Assembly: GCF_002112505.1 (NCBI RefSeq)
Contig: NZ_NEHW01000007.1
Span: forward strand, 186,001 to 250,000
DNA length: 64,000 nt
Source of the DNA: Pseudomonas sp. R28(2017)
Lineage (GTDB): Bacteria; Pseudomonadota; Gammaproteobacteria; Pseudomonadales; Pseudomonadaceae
Reading direction: 5' to 3'
Made by a program: the position numbers and the translations under genes. Positions 28,672 through 36,890 of this stretch are shown piece after piece (the first letter of the stretch is position 1; the number at the start of each line of letters is the position of its first letter). The notes below the pieces were generated by a model. It did no database searches, was not told the DNA's origin, and was given only the letters and a program-made list of their open reading frames with translations.

Positions 28672-30069
28672 TTATTCAGGAGCGAAGATCTTACCCGGAT
28701 TCATGATGCCGTTAGGGTCGAAGACGGCCTTTATTGCCTTCATGCAGGCAATTTCCTCAGGCGAACGGCTGTAACCCAGGTAGTCGCGCTTGGTCATGCC
28801 CACGCCGTGCTCGGCCGAGATCGAGCCGTTGTAGCGTTCGACGATCTCGAACACCCACTTGTTGACCTTGGTGCACGAGGCAAAGAAGTCATCCTTGCTC
28901 ATGTGCTCGGGCTTGAGGATGTTCAGGTGCAGGTTGCCGTCGCCGATGTGGCCGTACCAGACCACTTCATAGTCCGGGTAATGCTCGCTGACGATGGCAT
29001 CGATATCGCGCAGGAACGCCGGCACCTTGGAAATGGTGACGGAAATGTCGTTCTTGTACGGAGTCCAGTGGGAGATGGTCTCGGACAGGTACTCGCGCAG
29101 CTTCCACAGGTTCTTCAGCTGGGTTTCGCTCTGGCTCATCACCCCATCCAGCACCCAGCCCTGCTCGACGCAGTGCTCGAAGGTGGCCAGCGCTTCGTTG
29201 GCCACCTCCTCGGTGCTGGCTTCGAACTCCAGCAAGGCATAGAACGGGCAGTCGGTCTCGAACGGGGCCGGCACATCCCCGCGGGCCATGATCTTGGCCA
29301 GGCCCTTGTCGGAGAAGAACTCGAAAGCGGTCAGGTCGAGCTTGCCCTGGAACGCATGCAGCACCGGCATGATCGAGTCGAAATCCGGCGTGCCCAGCAC
29401 CATGGCCGTGAGGTTGCGCGGGGCGCGGTCCAGGCGCATGGTCGCTTCGACCACGAAACCCAAGGTGCCTTCGGCGCCGATGAACAGCTGGCGCAGATCA
29501 TAGCCGGTGGCGTTCTTGATCAGGTCCCTGTTCAGCTCCAGCAGCTCGCCCTTGCCGGTGACCACTTTCAGGCCGGCCACCCAGTTGCGGGTCATGCCGT
29601 AACGGATGACCTTGATACCACCGGCATTGGTGCCGATGTTGCCGCCAATCTGGCTGGACCCGCTGGAGGCGAAGTCCACCGGGTAATAAAGGCCCTGTTC
29701 TTCGGCAAAGGCCTGCAGTTGGCGGGTGATCACGCCCGGCTGGCACACCACGCTGCGGTCGAAGGCATTGAAGTCGAGAATCTGGTTCATGTAGTCGAAG
29801 GCGACGACGACTTCGCCATTGGCCGCCACGGCCCCGGCGGACAGCCCGGTGCGCCCGCCGGACGGTACCAGTGCAACCTGATGCTGGTTGGCCCAGCGGA
29901 CGATGGCCTGCACCTGTTCTACTGTTTTGGGGAACACGATGGCCGTGGGCGCTGGCGGGTAATGCTTGGTCCAGTCCTTGCCGTAGGTTTCCAGGGAAGC
30001 GGGGTCGGTCAGGACCTTGCCAGGGTCGACAAGGGTCATCAGTTCATCAATTACTGCGGGGTGGGTCAT
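28672..30069 (-). CDS. FAD-linked D-2-hydroxyglutarate dehydrogenase-like oxidoreductase
   Basis: This 465-residue flavoprotein belongs to the FAD-binding type 4/vanillyl-alcohol oxidase superfamily. The FAD-binding PSGGRTGLSAGAV and GGNIGTNAGGIKVIRYGMTR segments lie in the N-terminal half. HIGDGNLHLNIL and SAEHGVGMTKRDYL in the C-terminal half carry the metal/substrate histidines. D-2-hydroxyglutarate dehydrogenases of Pseudomonas are encoded next to serA. They oxidise the D-2-hydroxyglutarate that SerA makes from 2-oxoglutarate, which pulls serine synthesis forward. The divergent serA here supports that role; a D-lactate dehydrogenase is the alternative. I chose ATG 30069 (MTHPAVIDEL); starts at 30093 and 30108 are possible. 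Confidence 0.85.
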   Translation of the reverse strand: MTHPAVIDELMTLVDPGKVLTDPASLETYGKDWTKHYPPAPTAIVFPKTVEQVQAIVRWANQHQVALVPSGGRTGLSAGAVAANGEVVVAFDYMNQILDFNAFDRSVVCQPGVITRQLQAFAEEQGLYYPVDFASSGSSQIGGNIGTNAGGIKVIRYGMTRNWVAGLKVVTGKGELLELNRDLIKNATGYDLRQLFIGAEGTLGFVVEATMRLDRAPRNLTAMVLGTPDFDSIMPVLHAFQGKLDLTAFEFFSDKGLAKIMARGDVPAPFETDCPFYALLEFEASTEEVANEALATFEHCVEQGWVLDGVMSQSETQLKNLWKLREYLSETISHWTPYKNDISVTISKVPAFLRDIDAIVSEHYPDYEVVWYGHIGDGNLHLNILKPEHMSKDDFFASCTKVNKWVFEIVERYNGSISAEHGVGMTKRDYLGYSRSPEEIACMKAIKAVFDPNGIMNPGKIFAPE

Positions 30070-30127
30070 CGCAGGAACTCTCGACTTATTCATAGTCACC
30101 CTGAGCACTCTTCACCTGTCGGGATAA

Positions 30128-30180
30128 GCTCAGATTGTGTCGCGTATGCTAGCATAGCGCTCCCGCTGTTCATGCTAAGG
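30128..30180. promoter_or_regulatory. Divergent promoter region with a 12-base palindrome between the dehydrogenase and serA
   Basis: The perfect palindrome TATGCTAGCATA lies at 30145-30156, with a further CATGCTAAGG at 30171-30180. Each arm contains a TATGCT that could serve as a -10 hexamer in either direction. A regulator bound here could couple the two genes; no regulator is identified. Confidence 0.4.
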
Positions 30181-30240
30181 CTGCCCTAACGCCTGGCATC
30201 AGTCCTCGCCATTTTTTCTCCGGGATACAGGTTTACGCAG

Positions 30241-31470
30241 ATGAGCAAGACTTCTCTCGACAAGAGCAAGATCCGGTTCCTTCTTCTTGAAGGTGTGCAC
30301 CAGAACGCGGTCGATACCCTCAAGGCCGCCGGCTACACCAACATCGAATACCTCACCGGTTCATTGCCGGATGCCGAGCTGAAGGAAAAGATCGCCGATG
30401 CCCACTTCATCGGCATTCGCTCGCGCACCCAACTGACCGAAGAAATCTTCGACTGCGCCAAGAAGCTGGTCGCCGTCGGCTGCTTCTGCATCGGCACCAA
30501 CCAGGTCGACCTGGCTGCGGCCCGCGAGCGCGGTATCGCCGTCTTCAACGCCCCGTACTCCAACACCCGTTCGGTGGCCGAGCTGGTGCTGGCCGAAGCC
30601 ATCCTGCTGCTGCGCGGCATCCCGGAGAAGAACGCATCCTGCCACCGTGGCGGCTGGATCAAGAGCGCGGCCAACTCGTTCGAAATCCGCGGCAAGAAGC
30701 TGGGCATCGTCGGCTACGGCTCGATCGGTACCCAACTGTCGGTCCTGGCAGAAAACCTGGGCATGCAGGTGTACTTCTACGACCCGCTGACCAAGCTGCC
30801 GCTGGGCAACGCCGTGCAGGTCACCAGCCTTACCGAGCTGCTGGGCCTGGCCGACATCGTTTCGCTGCACGTGCCTGAGCTGCCATCCACCCAGTGGATG
30901 ATCGGCGAGAAGGAAATCCGTGCGATGAAGAAGGGCTCGATCCTGATCAACGCCGCCCGTGGCACCGTGGTCGAGCTGGACCACCTGGCCGCCGCGATCA
31001 AGGACAAGCACCTGATCGGCGCCGCCATCGACGTGTTCCCGGTCGAGCCGCGCTCCAACGACGAAGAGTTCGAAAGCCCGCTGCGCGGCCTGGACAACGT
31101 GATCCTGACCCCGCACATCGGTGGTTCCACTGCCGAAGCCCAGGCCAACATCGGCCTGGAAGTGGCCGAGAAGCTGGTCAAGTACAGCGACAACGGTACG
31201 TCGGTATCGTCGGTCAACTTCCCGGAAGTTGCCCTGCCGGCACACCCAGGCAAGCACCGCCTGCTGCACATCCACGAAAACATCCCGGGCGTGCTCAGCG
31301 AGATCAACAAAGTCTTCGCCGAGAACGGCATCAACATCTCTGGTCAGTTCCTGCAGACCAACGAGAAAGTGGGTTACGTGGTAATCGACGTTGACGCCGA
31401 GTACTCCGACCTGGCGCAAGAGAAACTGCAACAAGTCAAAGGCACCATCCGTTCGCGCGTCCTGTTCTAA
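30241..31470 (+). CDS. serA: D-3-phosphoglycerate dehydrogenase
   Basis: SerA oxidises 3-phosphoglycerate to 3-phosphohydroxypyruvate, the first step of serine synthesis, and can reduce 2-oxoglutarate to D-2-hydroxyglutarate. The NAD+-binding glycine motif is GIVGYGSIGTQ near residue 160. The catalytic Arg is in NAARGTVVEL, the acid in DVFPVEP and the His in TPHIGGSTAEAQ. A C-terminal ACT domain (HIHENIPGVLSEINKVF) mediates serine feedback. The 409-residue length matches the E. coli type. It is divergent from the dehydrogenase-like gene and ends at a bidirectional terminator. Confidence 0.96.
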   Translation: MSKTSLDKSKIRFLLLEGVHQNAVDTLKAAGYTNIEYLTGSLPDAELKEKIADAHFIGIRSRTQLTEEIFDCAKKLVAVGCFCIGTNQVDLAAARERGIAVFNAPYSNTRSVAELVLAEAILLLRGIPEKNASCHRGGWIKSAANSFEIRGKKLGIVGYGSIGTQLSVLAENLGMQVYFYDPLTKLPLGNAVQVTSLTELLGLADIVSLHVPELPSTQWMIGEKEIRAMKKGSILINAARGTVVELDHLAAAIKDKHLIGAAIDVFPVEPRSNDEEFESPLRGLDNVILTPHIGGSTAEAQANIGLEVAEKLVKYSDNGTSVSSVNFPEVALPAHPGKHRLLHIHENIPGVLSEINKVFAENGINISGQFLQTNEKVGYVVIDVDAEYSDLAQEKLQQVKGTIRSRVLF

Positions 31471-31486
31471 GGTCGCTGGCGGCATG

Positions 31487-31519
31487 AAAAAGGGAGGCCC
31501 TGGTGGCCTCCCTTTTTTT
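31487..31519. terminator. Bidirectional terminator between serA and the DUF4399 gene
   Basis: The stem AAAAAGGGAGGCC / GGCCTCCCTTTTT has T-runs on both strands, so it can end both the serA transcript and the convergent DUF4399 transcript. Confidence 0.93.
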
Positions 31520-31994
31520 ATTTCACTTCAACCGTGATCTTCTTCGATTCGACACTCGGCTTGAACGGCACATGATACTGGTCACCCAGCACCAGCTGCA
31601 GGGTGTGCTTGCCCGGTGTCAGGGTGATGGTCGCTTCGGTCTGTGCCTTGCCGAAGTGCAGCACCTGCGGCCCCGCTGGCAACGCCGTGCCGGCGGCCGG
31701 CATCAGGCTGGTCGGCAGTGGCATGTCGGCCACGGGTTCTTTATCCACATCCACCAGCAAATGGTGATGGCCCGTATGCGGCGTCTGGTCACCCGCCGGC
31801 TTGAGTTCCATGCCCTCGATACCGAACTTGACGGTGAAGGTCTTGTCGACCGTGGCGCCATCGGCGGGGGAAACGATGACCACCTTGGCATCCTTGGGCG
31901 GTTCCTGGCTCTTCAGGGCATCCGCGGCGCCGGCAAAGACCGAGGCCCCCATCAGCAGGCCGGCAACGGCAGCACGCGAAAATAGGCTGTTCAT
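31518..31994 (-). CDS. DUF4399 periplasmic protein
   Basis: This 158-residue secreted protein has a signal peptide (AAVAGLLMGASVFAGAADA). One DUF4399 domain carries the family's histidine-rich signature TGHHHLLVDVD near residue 75 and TLTPGKHTLQLVLGD further on. The histidines suggest metal binding, perhaps copper, but no function is established for the family. It is probably monocistronic and shares its terminator with serA. The ribosome site AGGAG lies five bases before the ATG. Confidence 0.85.
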   Translation of the reverse strand: MNSLFSRAAVAGLLMGASVFAGAADALKSQEPPKDAKVVIVSPADGATVDKTFTVKFGIEGMELKPAGDQTPHTGHHHLLVDVDKEPVADMPLPTSLMPAAGTALPAGPQVLHFGKAQTEATITLTPGKHTLQLVLGDQYHVPFKPSVESKKITVEVK

Positions 31995-32193
31995 TCACTT
32001 CTCCTGTGATTCACTTTTTGACCGCTGCCGGTATGACGAACGGCGGCGATAGTTCACCATAGCCCACAAAGAGAAATTTTTCAGTTAGGGTTAAACCTCG
32101 CCAAGGCTTCAAGGTCATAGGCTGCGCTCGACCGCGACGGGGAAGAAAGTCGCGGCGAAAGTTACTCATCTGCTGAAGAAAAAGGGGCATTAC

Positions 32194-32709
32194 ATGCGTT
32201 CGACCATAGGCGTACTGCTGGCAGTACTGATCACTCCATTGGCTCAGGCCGAGCTGATAGACGAAATCGCCGACCGGGGCGAATTACGCATTGCCGTACA
32301 GGCCGATAACGCGCCCTATTCGTTCAAGAAAGACGACCGCCTGACCGGCTTTGAAATCGAATTTGGCCAGGACCTGGCCCGCGAACTCGACCTGCGTGCC
32401 GAGTTCGTCGAAGCCACTGCAGAAGACGTGCTGCCAGGCGTTGAAAGTGGCAAGTACGACATTGCCCTGACACCGTCGAGCGAGTCGCTGAAGACCGACG
32501 GCCCGTTCGATGTAAGCCAGGCATTCGGTGAAAAGAAACTGGTGATTCCATTCCAGAAAGACAACCCGGCGTTCGAAAGCGCGGTGAACAACGCGCTTCA
32601 GCGCCTCAAGGACAGTGGCCGCACAGCAGAACTGGAACAGAAGTGGTTCAAGGCCATGCAGGCGGGCCAGCCAGCGCCTGCCGCGCTTGCTCCAGCTCCA
32701 GCTCACTGA
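32194..32709 (+). CDS. Miniature family-3 solute-binding-like periplasmic protein
   Basis: This 171-residue protein has a signal peptide ending LAQAELIDEI. The start is typical of amino-acid binding proteins (ADRGELRIAVQADNAPYSF, then TGFEIEFGQDLARELDL). Residues 85-105 (VESGKYDIALTPSSESLKTD) still follow the family, but the whole second lobe expected next is absent. The chain jumps to the C-terminal GEKKLVIPFQKDNPAFESAV and NNALQRLKDSG. Normal members have about 230 residues after the signal. The frame is intact with AAGGGG upstream, so it may be a functional small derivative. Its 3' end overlaps the convergent DUF523 gene by 62 bases. Confidence 0.8.
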   Translation: MRSTIGVLLAVLITPLAQAELIDEIADRGELRIAVQADNAPYSFKKDDRLTGFEIEFGQDLARELDLRAEFVEATAEDVLPGVESGKYDIALTPSSESLKTDGPFDVSQAFGEKKLVIPFQKDNPAFESAVNNALQRLKDSGRTAELEQKWFKAMQAGQPAPAALAPAPAH

Positions 32710-33157
32710 ACACCTGCACCCCCTCACGCCGCAGCAAGGCTGCGGTCACGCCTTCACCCGGCACCTTCACCCCGCTGAAGGTGCCATCGTAGGTCAGGCG
32801 GTTGCCACACGATGGGCTGCCCGCCTTCAGCACCGCCACCCGAATGCCGTGCTGTCGCACCAGCGCCAGGGCCTGCTGCGCCCCTGCCAGAAACGCGGCA
32901 CTGACATCCTCGCCGGTCACCGTCAGCACCTGCCCCCCGCCATCGAGCACCTGCGCGCCCTGCCCACCAGGGATCTCCGCCGGCGGGCGTGGTGTTGGCA
33001 AGCCGCCAGCCACCTCGGGGCACAATGGCACGACACGCCCTTCGGCCTGCCACTGCCGCAGCACATCAGGATGCCCGCTGGCCCGGCCGTCATAGCGCAC
33101 CGGCTGCCCCAGCAGGCAGGCGCTCACCAAGACCTTGGGCAGATCAGAACGGGTCAT
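32648..33157 (-). CDS. DUF523 family protein
   Basis: This 169-residue cytoplasmic protein is a DUF523 member. The family signature includes VSACLLGQPVRYDG at the N-terminus, PLCPEVAGGLPTPRPPAEI near residue 45 and the cysteine-containing KAGSPSCGN near 113. The conserved cysteines suggest metal or thiol chemistry; the function is unknown. Its start overlaps the end of the upstream 2OG oxygenase gene by 14 bases, indicating coupled translation. Its end overlaps the miniature binding protein gene on the other strand. Confidence 0.87.
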   Translation of the reverse strand: MTRSDLPKVLVSACLLGQPVRYDGRASGHPDVLRQWQAEGRVVPLCPEVAGGLPTPRPPAEIPGGQGAQVLDGGGQVLTVTGEDVSAAFLAGAQQALALVRQHGIRVAVLKAGSPSCGNRLTYDGTFSGVKVPGEGVTAALLRREGVQVFSELELEQARQALAGPPAWP

Positions 33158-33779
33158 TGCCGCGGCGCCGGAACCAGCCGGTCAACGACAGGCGCTCGCG
33201 CCTGGCCGGCAGCACCTCGTGCGGCACCTCACCGGACAGGAAAATCGCCAGGCAACCCGCCACCGGCTGCACATCGTGCTCGACATCATCCGCCAGGAAC
33301 ATGCGCAGTTGCCCGCCGTCCTCCGGTTGCCAGTCTTCATTGAGATAGAGCACCGCCGAAACCATGCGTCGGTCATCGTCGCGGAAGCGGTCAAGGTGCC
33401 GGCGGTAGAACGCCCCCGGTGGGTACAGGGCGAAGTGGCACTCGAAGTCTTCCAGGCCCAGGAACAACCCCTGGTTGATGGCCTGACGCAACTGGTCCAT
33501 GGCCGCCAGATACTGGTCGCAGGCCTCGGCCTGGCCTGGGTCGATCCACTGGATCTGGTCGCCGCGAATGCTCTCGCGCACCTCCTGGGCATCACCGCGC
33601 CCAACGCCGGCCGGGTTGAGTTCGCCTTCGGCATCACGGCGCCGGCATTCGGCCGCCAGCGCGCGCACCAGCTCGCTAGGCAGAAAGAGAGCCTGCTGCG
33701 ACCAGCCATGGGTGGCCAGATCGTCGACGACGGCCGCGAACATCGGGTTTTCAGGGGAGATGTGCATGGCGCGCATCAT
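33144..33779 (-). CDS. 2-oxoglutarate/Fe(II) prolyl hydroxylase, PPHD type
   Basis: This is a 2OG-dependent oxygenase of about 211 residues closely resembling P. putida PPHD, which hydroxylates a switch-I proline of EF-Tu and is related to the HIF prolyl hydroxylases. The iron-binding HxD is in YRRHLDRF. The distal His is in GEVPHEVLPA and the 2OG-binding Arg in RRERLSLTGWF. Several ATGs crowd the start (33785, 33779, 33776, 33767). AAGGTG fits 33779 best, while the known homologue, as I remember it, starts at the residue corresponding to 33767 (MHISPENPMF). The identity of the substrate here is by analogy. Confidence 0.88.
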   Translation of the reverse strand: MMRAMHISPENPMFAAVVDDLATHGWSQQALFLPSELVRALAAECRRRDAEGELNPAGVGRGDAQEVRESIRGDQIQWIDPGQAEACDQYLAAMDQLRQAINQGLFLGLEDFECHFALYPPGAFYRRHLDRFRDDDRRMVSAVLYLNEDWQPEDGGQLRMFLADDVEHDVQPVAGCLAIFLSGEVPHEVLPARRERLSLTGWFRRRGNDPF

Positions 33780-33889
33780 ATCCATTCACCTTGTCGGCGC
33801 ACAGCGCCACTTGGCTGAGAAGCGTTCGGATTGCTCGACAAAATGGCGCCGGGCCAAGGACAATAGCCACCTGCCGACAGGAGTCCTGA

Positions 33890-34642
33890 ATGCGCCGTCT
33901 GTTTTCCCTGCTTCTGCTGATGATCTGCACCATGCCTGTCTGGGCAGACAGCCTCGATCAACTGTACAAGGCCGCCGGCTGGCCCGACCAGCGCGCCCAT
34001 TTTTCCGATGCCGTGAGCGCCGCCCAGCAGCGCTACCGCAGCAGCCTGCCGCCTGCGGTTTACCAGGCGCTGGTCAACAACAGCAACCAGCGCTTCCAGG
34101 CCCAGGCAATGGACAACCGTGCCTTGGCCAAACTGCGCAGCTCGCTGCCCAACCCGGCACCGGCACTGGCCTTCTTCCAGTCCCCCCTGGGGCGCAAGAT
34201 CGTCGCAGCCGAACTGCTGGCCACACGCAAGGACCAGTTGGCCAAGAATGCCAAGGGCCTGCCGAAGATGCAGGCCAGCGATAACCGCCTGCTGGTCATC
34301 GGCCACCTGGCCCAGGCCCTGCCAGCCCGGGAAGCCGGCGCCGAAGTCAGCCTGGCGATCGCCGGGGTGGCCGCCGACAGCCTGAGCTCGATGATCCCCG
34401 GCCTGTTTGGTGCCGGCCAGGCCCAGGGCCTGCTCGACGGCCAGCGCCAGCGCCTTATGGGGCAGATCGGCGAAGACCTGAACAACACCCTGCTGTACGT
34501 CTACCGCGACCTCTCCGACGACGAGCTCGAAGAGTTCGCATCATTCGCCGAGTCGACGGACGGCAAGGCCTATTACCAGGCCGCGGTGGCTGCGGTGCGT
34601 GCTGGCCTGGCGGTGGGCCAGAACAGCGCCGACCTCAAGTGA
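33890..34642 (+). CDS. DUF2059 secreted protein
   Basis: This 250-residue protein begins with a signal peptide (LFSLLLLMICTMPVWADS). It is mainly alpha-helical. The DUF2059 domain lies in the C-terminal third (LLYVYRDLSDDELEEFASFA, then STDGKAYYQA). The function of the family is unknown. AGGAG is spaced six bases from the ATG at 33890. It is divergent from the oxygenase gene and meets the alpha/beta hydrolase gene end to end (stop codons adjacent at 34642/34643), with no room for a terminator between them. Confidence 0.85.
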   Translation: MRRLFSLLLLMICTMPVWADSLDQLYKAAGWPDQRAHFSDAVSAAQQRYRSSLPPAVYQALVNNSNQRFQAQAMDNRALAKLRSSLPNPAPALAFFQSPLGRKIVAAELLATRKDQLAKNAKGLPKMQASDNRLLVIGHLAQALPAREAGAEVSLAIAGVAADSLSSMIPGLFGAGQAQGLLDGQRQRLMGQIGEDLNNTLLYVYRDLSDDELEEFASFAESTDGKAYYQAAVAAVRAGLAVGQNSADLK

Positions 34643-35569
34643 TCAACCCAGGCGCTGCTGGATGAAATCGAAGTAGCGCCGACGAATGTCCGGCAGCTCG
34701 TTGGCCAGGTGATGGCGGGCTTCGGGCAACATCAGGATCTGCGGCTCGCTGAACTTGGCCTTTAGCACTTCGAGGTTGTGCGGCCAATCCACCGTACCAT
34801 CCGCCTCCCCCTGCACGATCAGCGGCCGCCTTGCGCAGTGCGGCGCCGCCTCGATGCGCTTGACCCAGGCGATCAAGGCGCCGACCCAGGCCGTGGGCAA
34901 GCGCCGCGGCTGCAATGGGTCGGCTTCGAGGAAGGGCAGGAACGTCGGGTCGTTGGTGTTCTCGCTGAAGCGCCGCTCGATGCCGTTGACGAAGTGGCGT
35001 AGTACCCGATAGCTGAACTTCGACCAGCGCCAGGCGCGTGGCCTTACCAGCGGTGCCAACAGGATCACCTCGCCATCGATCGGGCTGTGCGCGCCCTGGT
35101 GCAGCAGGTGATCGACGGCAATGGCGCCACCGGTGCTCTGCCCGCAGAGGTGCCAGGGGCGTGGCAACCCAAGCCCGCCAGCCTGTTCGAACACGGCCTC
35201 CAGCACCTGCTGGTACACCGCGAAATCACCAATGCTGGCGCGCTCGCCACTGGACAGGCCGTGGCCTGGCAGGTCGCAGCTGATCACCGCATAGCCAAGC
35301 TTGAGCGCCCATTCGATCAGGTGCCGATACAAGCCCATGTGGTCGTAGTAGCCGTGCAGCAGGAACAACGTCGCAACCGGCTTTTCGGGTAGCCAGACTT
35401 GCCCGACCAGCTCGTAACCCGCCGCCTGGAAGCCGCCCAGCCAGCTCTGCGCCGGCAGGTTCAAGCCATAGAAACGTTGATAGGCCTGCGCCTGCGTGGA
35501 CAACGGCTGGCGTTTGCCCAATGGGGCGAGGCTGGCACGCAGGAGATCGGGGTGAAAGGCAGCAGGCAT
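34643..35569 (-). CDS. Alpha/beta hydrolase, monoacylglycerol lipase/lysophospholipase-like
   Basis: This 308-residue serine hydrolase belongs to the serine aminopeptidase S33/hydrolase-4 group. The oxyanion region is FLLHGYYDHMG, and LPGHGLSSGERASIGDF is typical of lysophospholipase L2-like enzymes. The nucleophile elbow is CGQSTGGA. The catalytic Asp is probably in GEADGTVDW and the His in EARHHLANE. No signal peptide is seen. I chose the ATG at 35569; 35578 is possible, and the longer frame to 35647 runs into the next promoter. It is divergent from the DUF6436 gene. Confidence 0.85.
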   Translation of the reverse strand: MPAAFHPDLLRASLAPLGKRQPLSTQAQAYQRFYGLNLPAQSWLGGFQAAGYELVGQVWLPEKPVATLFLLHGYYDHMGLYRHLIEWALKLGYAVISCDLPGHGLSSGERASIGDFAVYQQVLEAVFEQAGGLGLPRPWHLCGQSTGGAIAVDHLLHQGAHSPIDGEVILLAPLVRPRAWRWSKFSYRVLRHFVNGIERRFSENTNDPTFLPFLEADPLQPRRLPTAWVGALIAWVKRIEAAPHCARRPLIVQGEADGTVDWPHNLEVLKAKFSEPQILMLPEARHHLANELPDIRRRYFDFIQQRLG

Positions 35570-35688
35570 CAGGTACATCCACGGCGGAGCGAGTATTGAT
35601 CTGCGATATTCAGCTCTGGCTGGCGTCGTGGCAAGCTTGCTCGCCACTGATCAACACCACCGCTCCTACAAGGGACCGCGGAAAACCC

Positions 35689-36258
35689 ATGAAAACTCGA
35701 TTCATCAAACAGATGTGCATCGTAATCGCCTTGGTAATTGGCGTCGCCGTGCTCTGGCAGGCCTACTCCACCTTCCAGTCCCGCTACCTGCGCCCGTTCG
35801 ACAACCAGGCCACGCTGTTCGACGGCAGCCAGCTGCGCCTGCCTGCCGAGCTGGCCGGCCCCGGGCCGATCCGCGTGGTGCACTTCTGGGACCCGGCCTG
35901 CCCGTGCAACGTCGGCAACCAGCAGCACCTTGGCGACCTGATCAGCCAGTTCGCCGGCCAGGGCGTGACCTTCCACGTCGTGCAAAAGGCCGGCAGCCAC
36001 GGCCAGCTGCCCGCCAACCTCGCCAGCCTGCAACCCATCGCCAACCTGCCCGGCAGTGAGCAGCTGCCCGCCTCCCCGGCCGTGGCCATCTGGGACCGCC
36101 AGGGCAACCTGGCCTACTTCGGCCCTTACAGCGAAGGCGCGGTGTGCAACGCCAGCAACAGTTTCATCGAGCCAATCCTCCAGGCCCTGCTGGCCGGTCG
36201 CAGGGTCACCGCCTCGAATACGCTGGCGGTTGGTTGCTATTGCCCCTGGGCCGGCTGA
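35689..36258 (+). CDS. DUF6436 thioredoxin-like membrane-anchored protein
   Basis: The 189-residue product has an N-terminal anchor (MCIVIALVIGVAVLWQAYS). The periplasmic domain begins like a thioredoxin: VVHFWDPACPCN near residue 65, with a CPC in place of CXXC, and it ends in GCYCPWAG. The cysteines suggest thiol redox or metal binding. It corresponds to the family now called DUF6436, which has no known function. The start at 35689 is supported by the anchor following directly. The 3' end overlaps the convergent acetyltransferase gene by 22 bases, so the final CYCPWAG codons lie within the overlap. Confidence 0.8.
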   Translation: MKTRFIKQMCIVIALVIGVAVLWQAYSTFQSRYLRPFDNQATLFDGSQLRLPAELAGPGPIRVVHFWDPACPCNVGNQQHLGDLISQFAGQGVTFHVVQKAGSHGQLPANLASLQPIANLPGSEQLPASPAVAIWDRQGNLAYFGPYSEGAVCNASNSFIEPILQALLAGRRVTASNTLAVGCYCPWAG

Positions 36259-36803
36259 CGCACCCGCGCCGGGTTACCCATGACGGTCGCACCCGCCGGC
36301 ACATCGCGGGTCACCACACTGCCGGCACCGACGATGGCGTTGTCACCAATGGTCACCCCCGGCAGGATGACCGCCGCCCCACCGATCCACACGTTGTTGC
36401 CGATGGTCACCGGCCGACCGCTTTCCAGCCCGCTGCGACGGACCTCAGGGTCGAGCGGATGGTCGGCCGCGTAGATCTGTACATTGGGGCCGATCTGGCA
36501 GTCATCGCCGATGCGCACCGGCACCACGTCGAGGATCACGCAGTTGAAGTTCATGAACGTATTGCGCCCGACGCTGATGTTGTAGCCGTAGTCGCAGTAG
36601 AACGGCGGGCGGATCACCGTGCCCTCGCCGACATGGGCAAAGTGCTCGGCCAGCAGGCCGTTGCGCGCCTCGTTGAGCAACTCGACGCTGTTGTTGTAAC
36701 GGTGCATCCAGTGCTTGTTGGCGATCTGCTCGGCCTGCAGTTCGGGGCAACCAGCGTGATAGAGCTGACCAGTCAGCATTTTCTGTTTTTCGCTGAGGGA
36801 CAT
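36237..36803 (-). CDS. Sugar O-acetyltransferase, maltose acetyltransferase type
   Basis: This 188-residue acyltransferase uses acetyl-CoA and has a left-handed beta-helix built from hexapeptide repeats (for example VRIGDDCQIGPNVQIYA and GNNVWIGGAAVILPGVTIGD). The catalytic His is in IYAADHPLD. The N-terminal helical part (SEKQKMLTGQLYHAG) is the maltose acetyltransferase (Mac) domain. AAGGAG lies six bases before the ATG at 36803. The natural substrate of such enzymes is often uncertain. It is divergent from the acylase gene. Confidence 0.9.
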   Translation of the reverse strand: MSLSEKQKMLTGQLYHAGCPELQAEQIANKHWMHRYNNSVELLNEARNGLLAEHFAHVGEGTVIRPPFYCDYGYNISVGRNTFMNFNCVILDVVPVRIGDDCQIGPNVQIYAADHPLDPEVRRSGLESGRPVTIGNNVWIGGAAVILPGVTIGDNAIVGAGSVVTRDVPAGATVMGNPARVRQPAQGQ

Positions 36804-36890
36804 GGAAACTCCTTTCAGGGGGCTATGCTCTGTTCGCGAATCCGTCGATGATCGGACCACAGTTTTCGCTCGATTGCACAAGGAGTCCCG

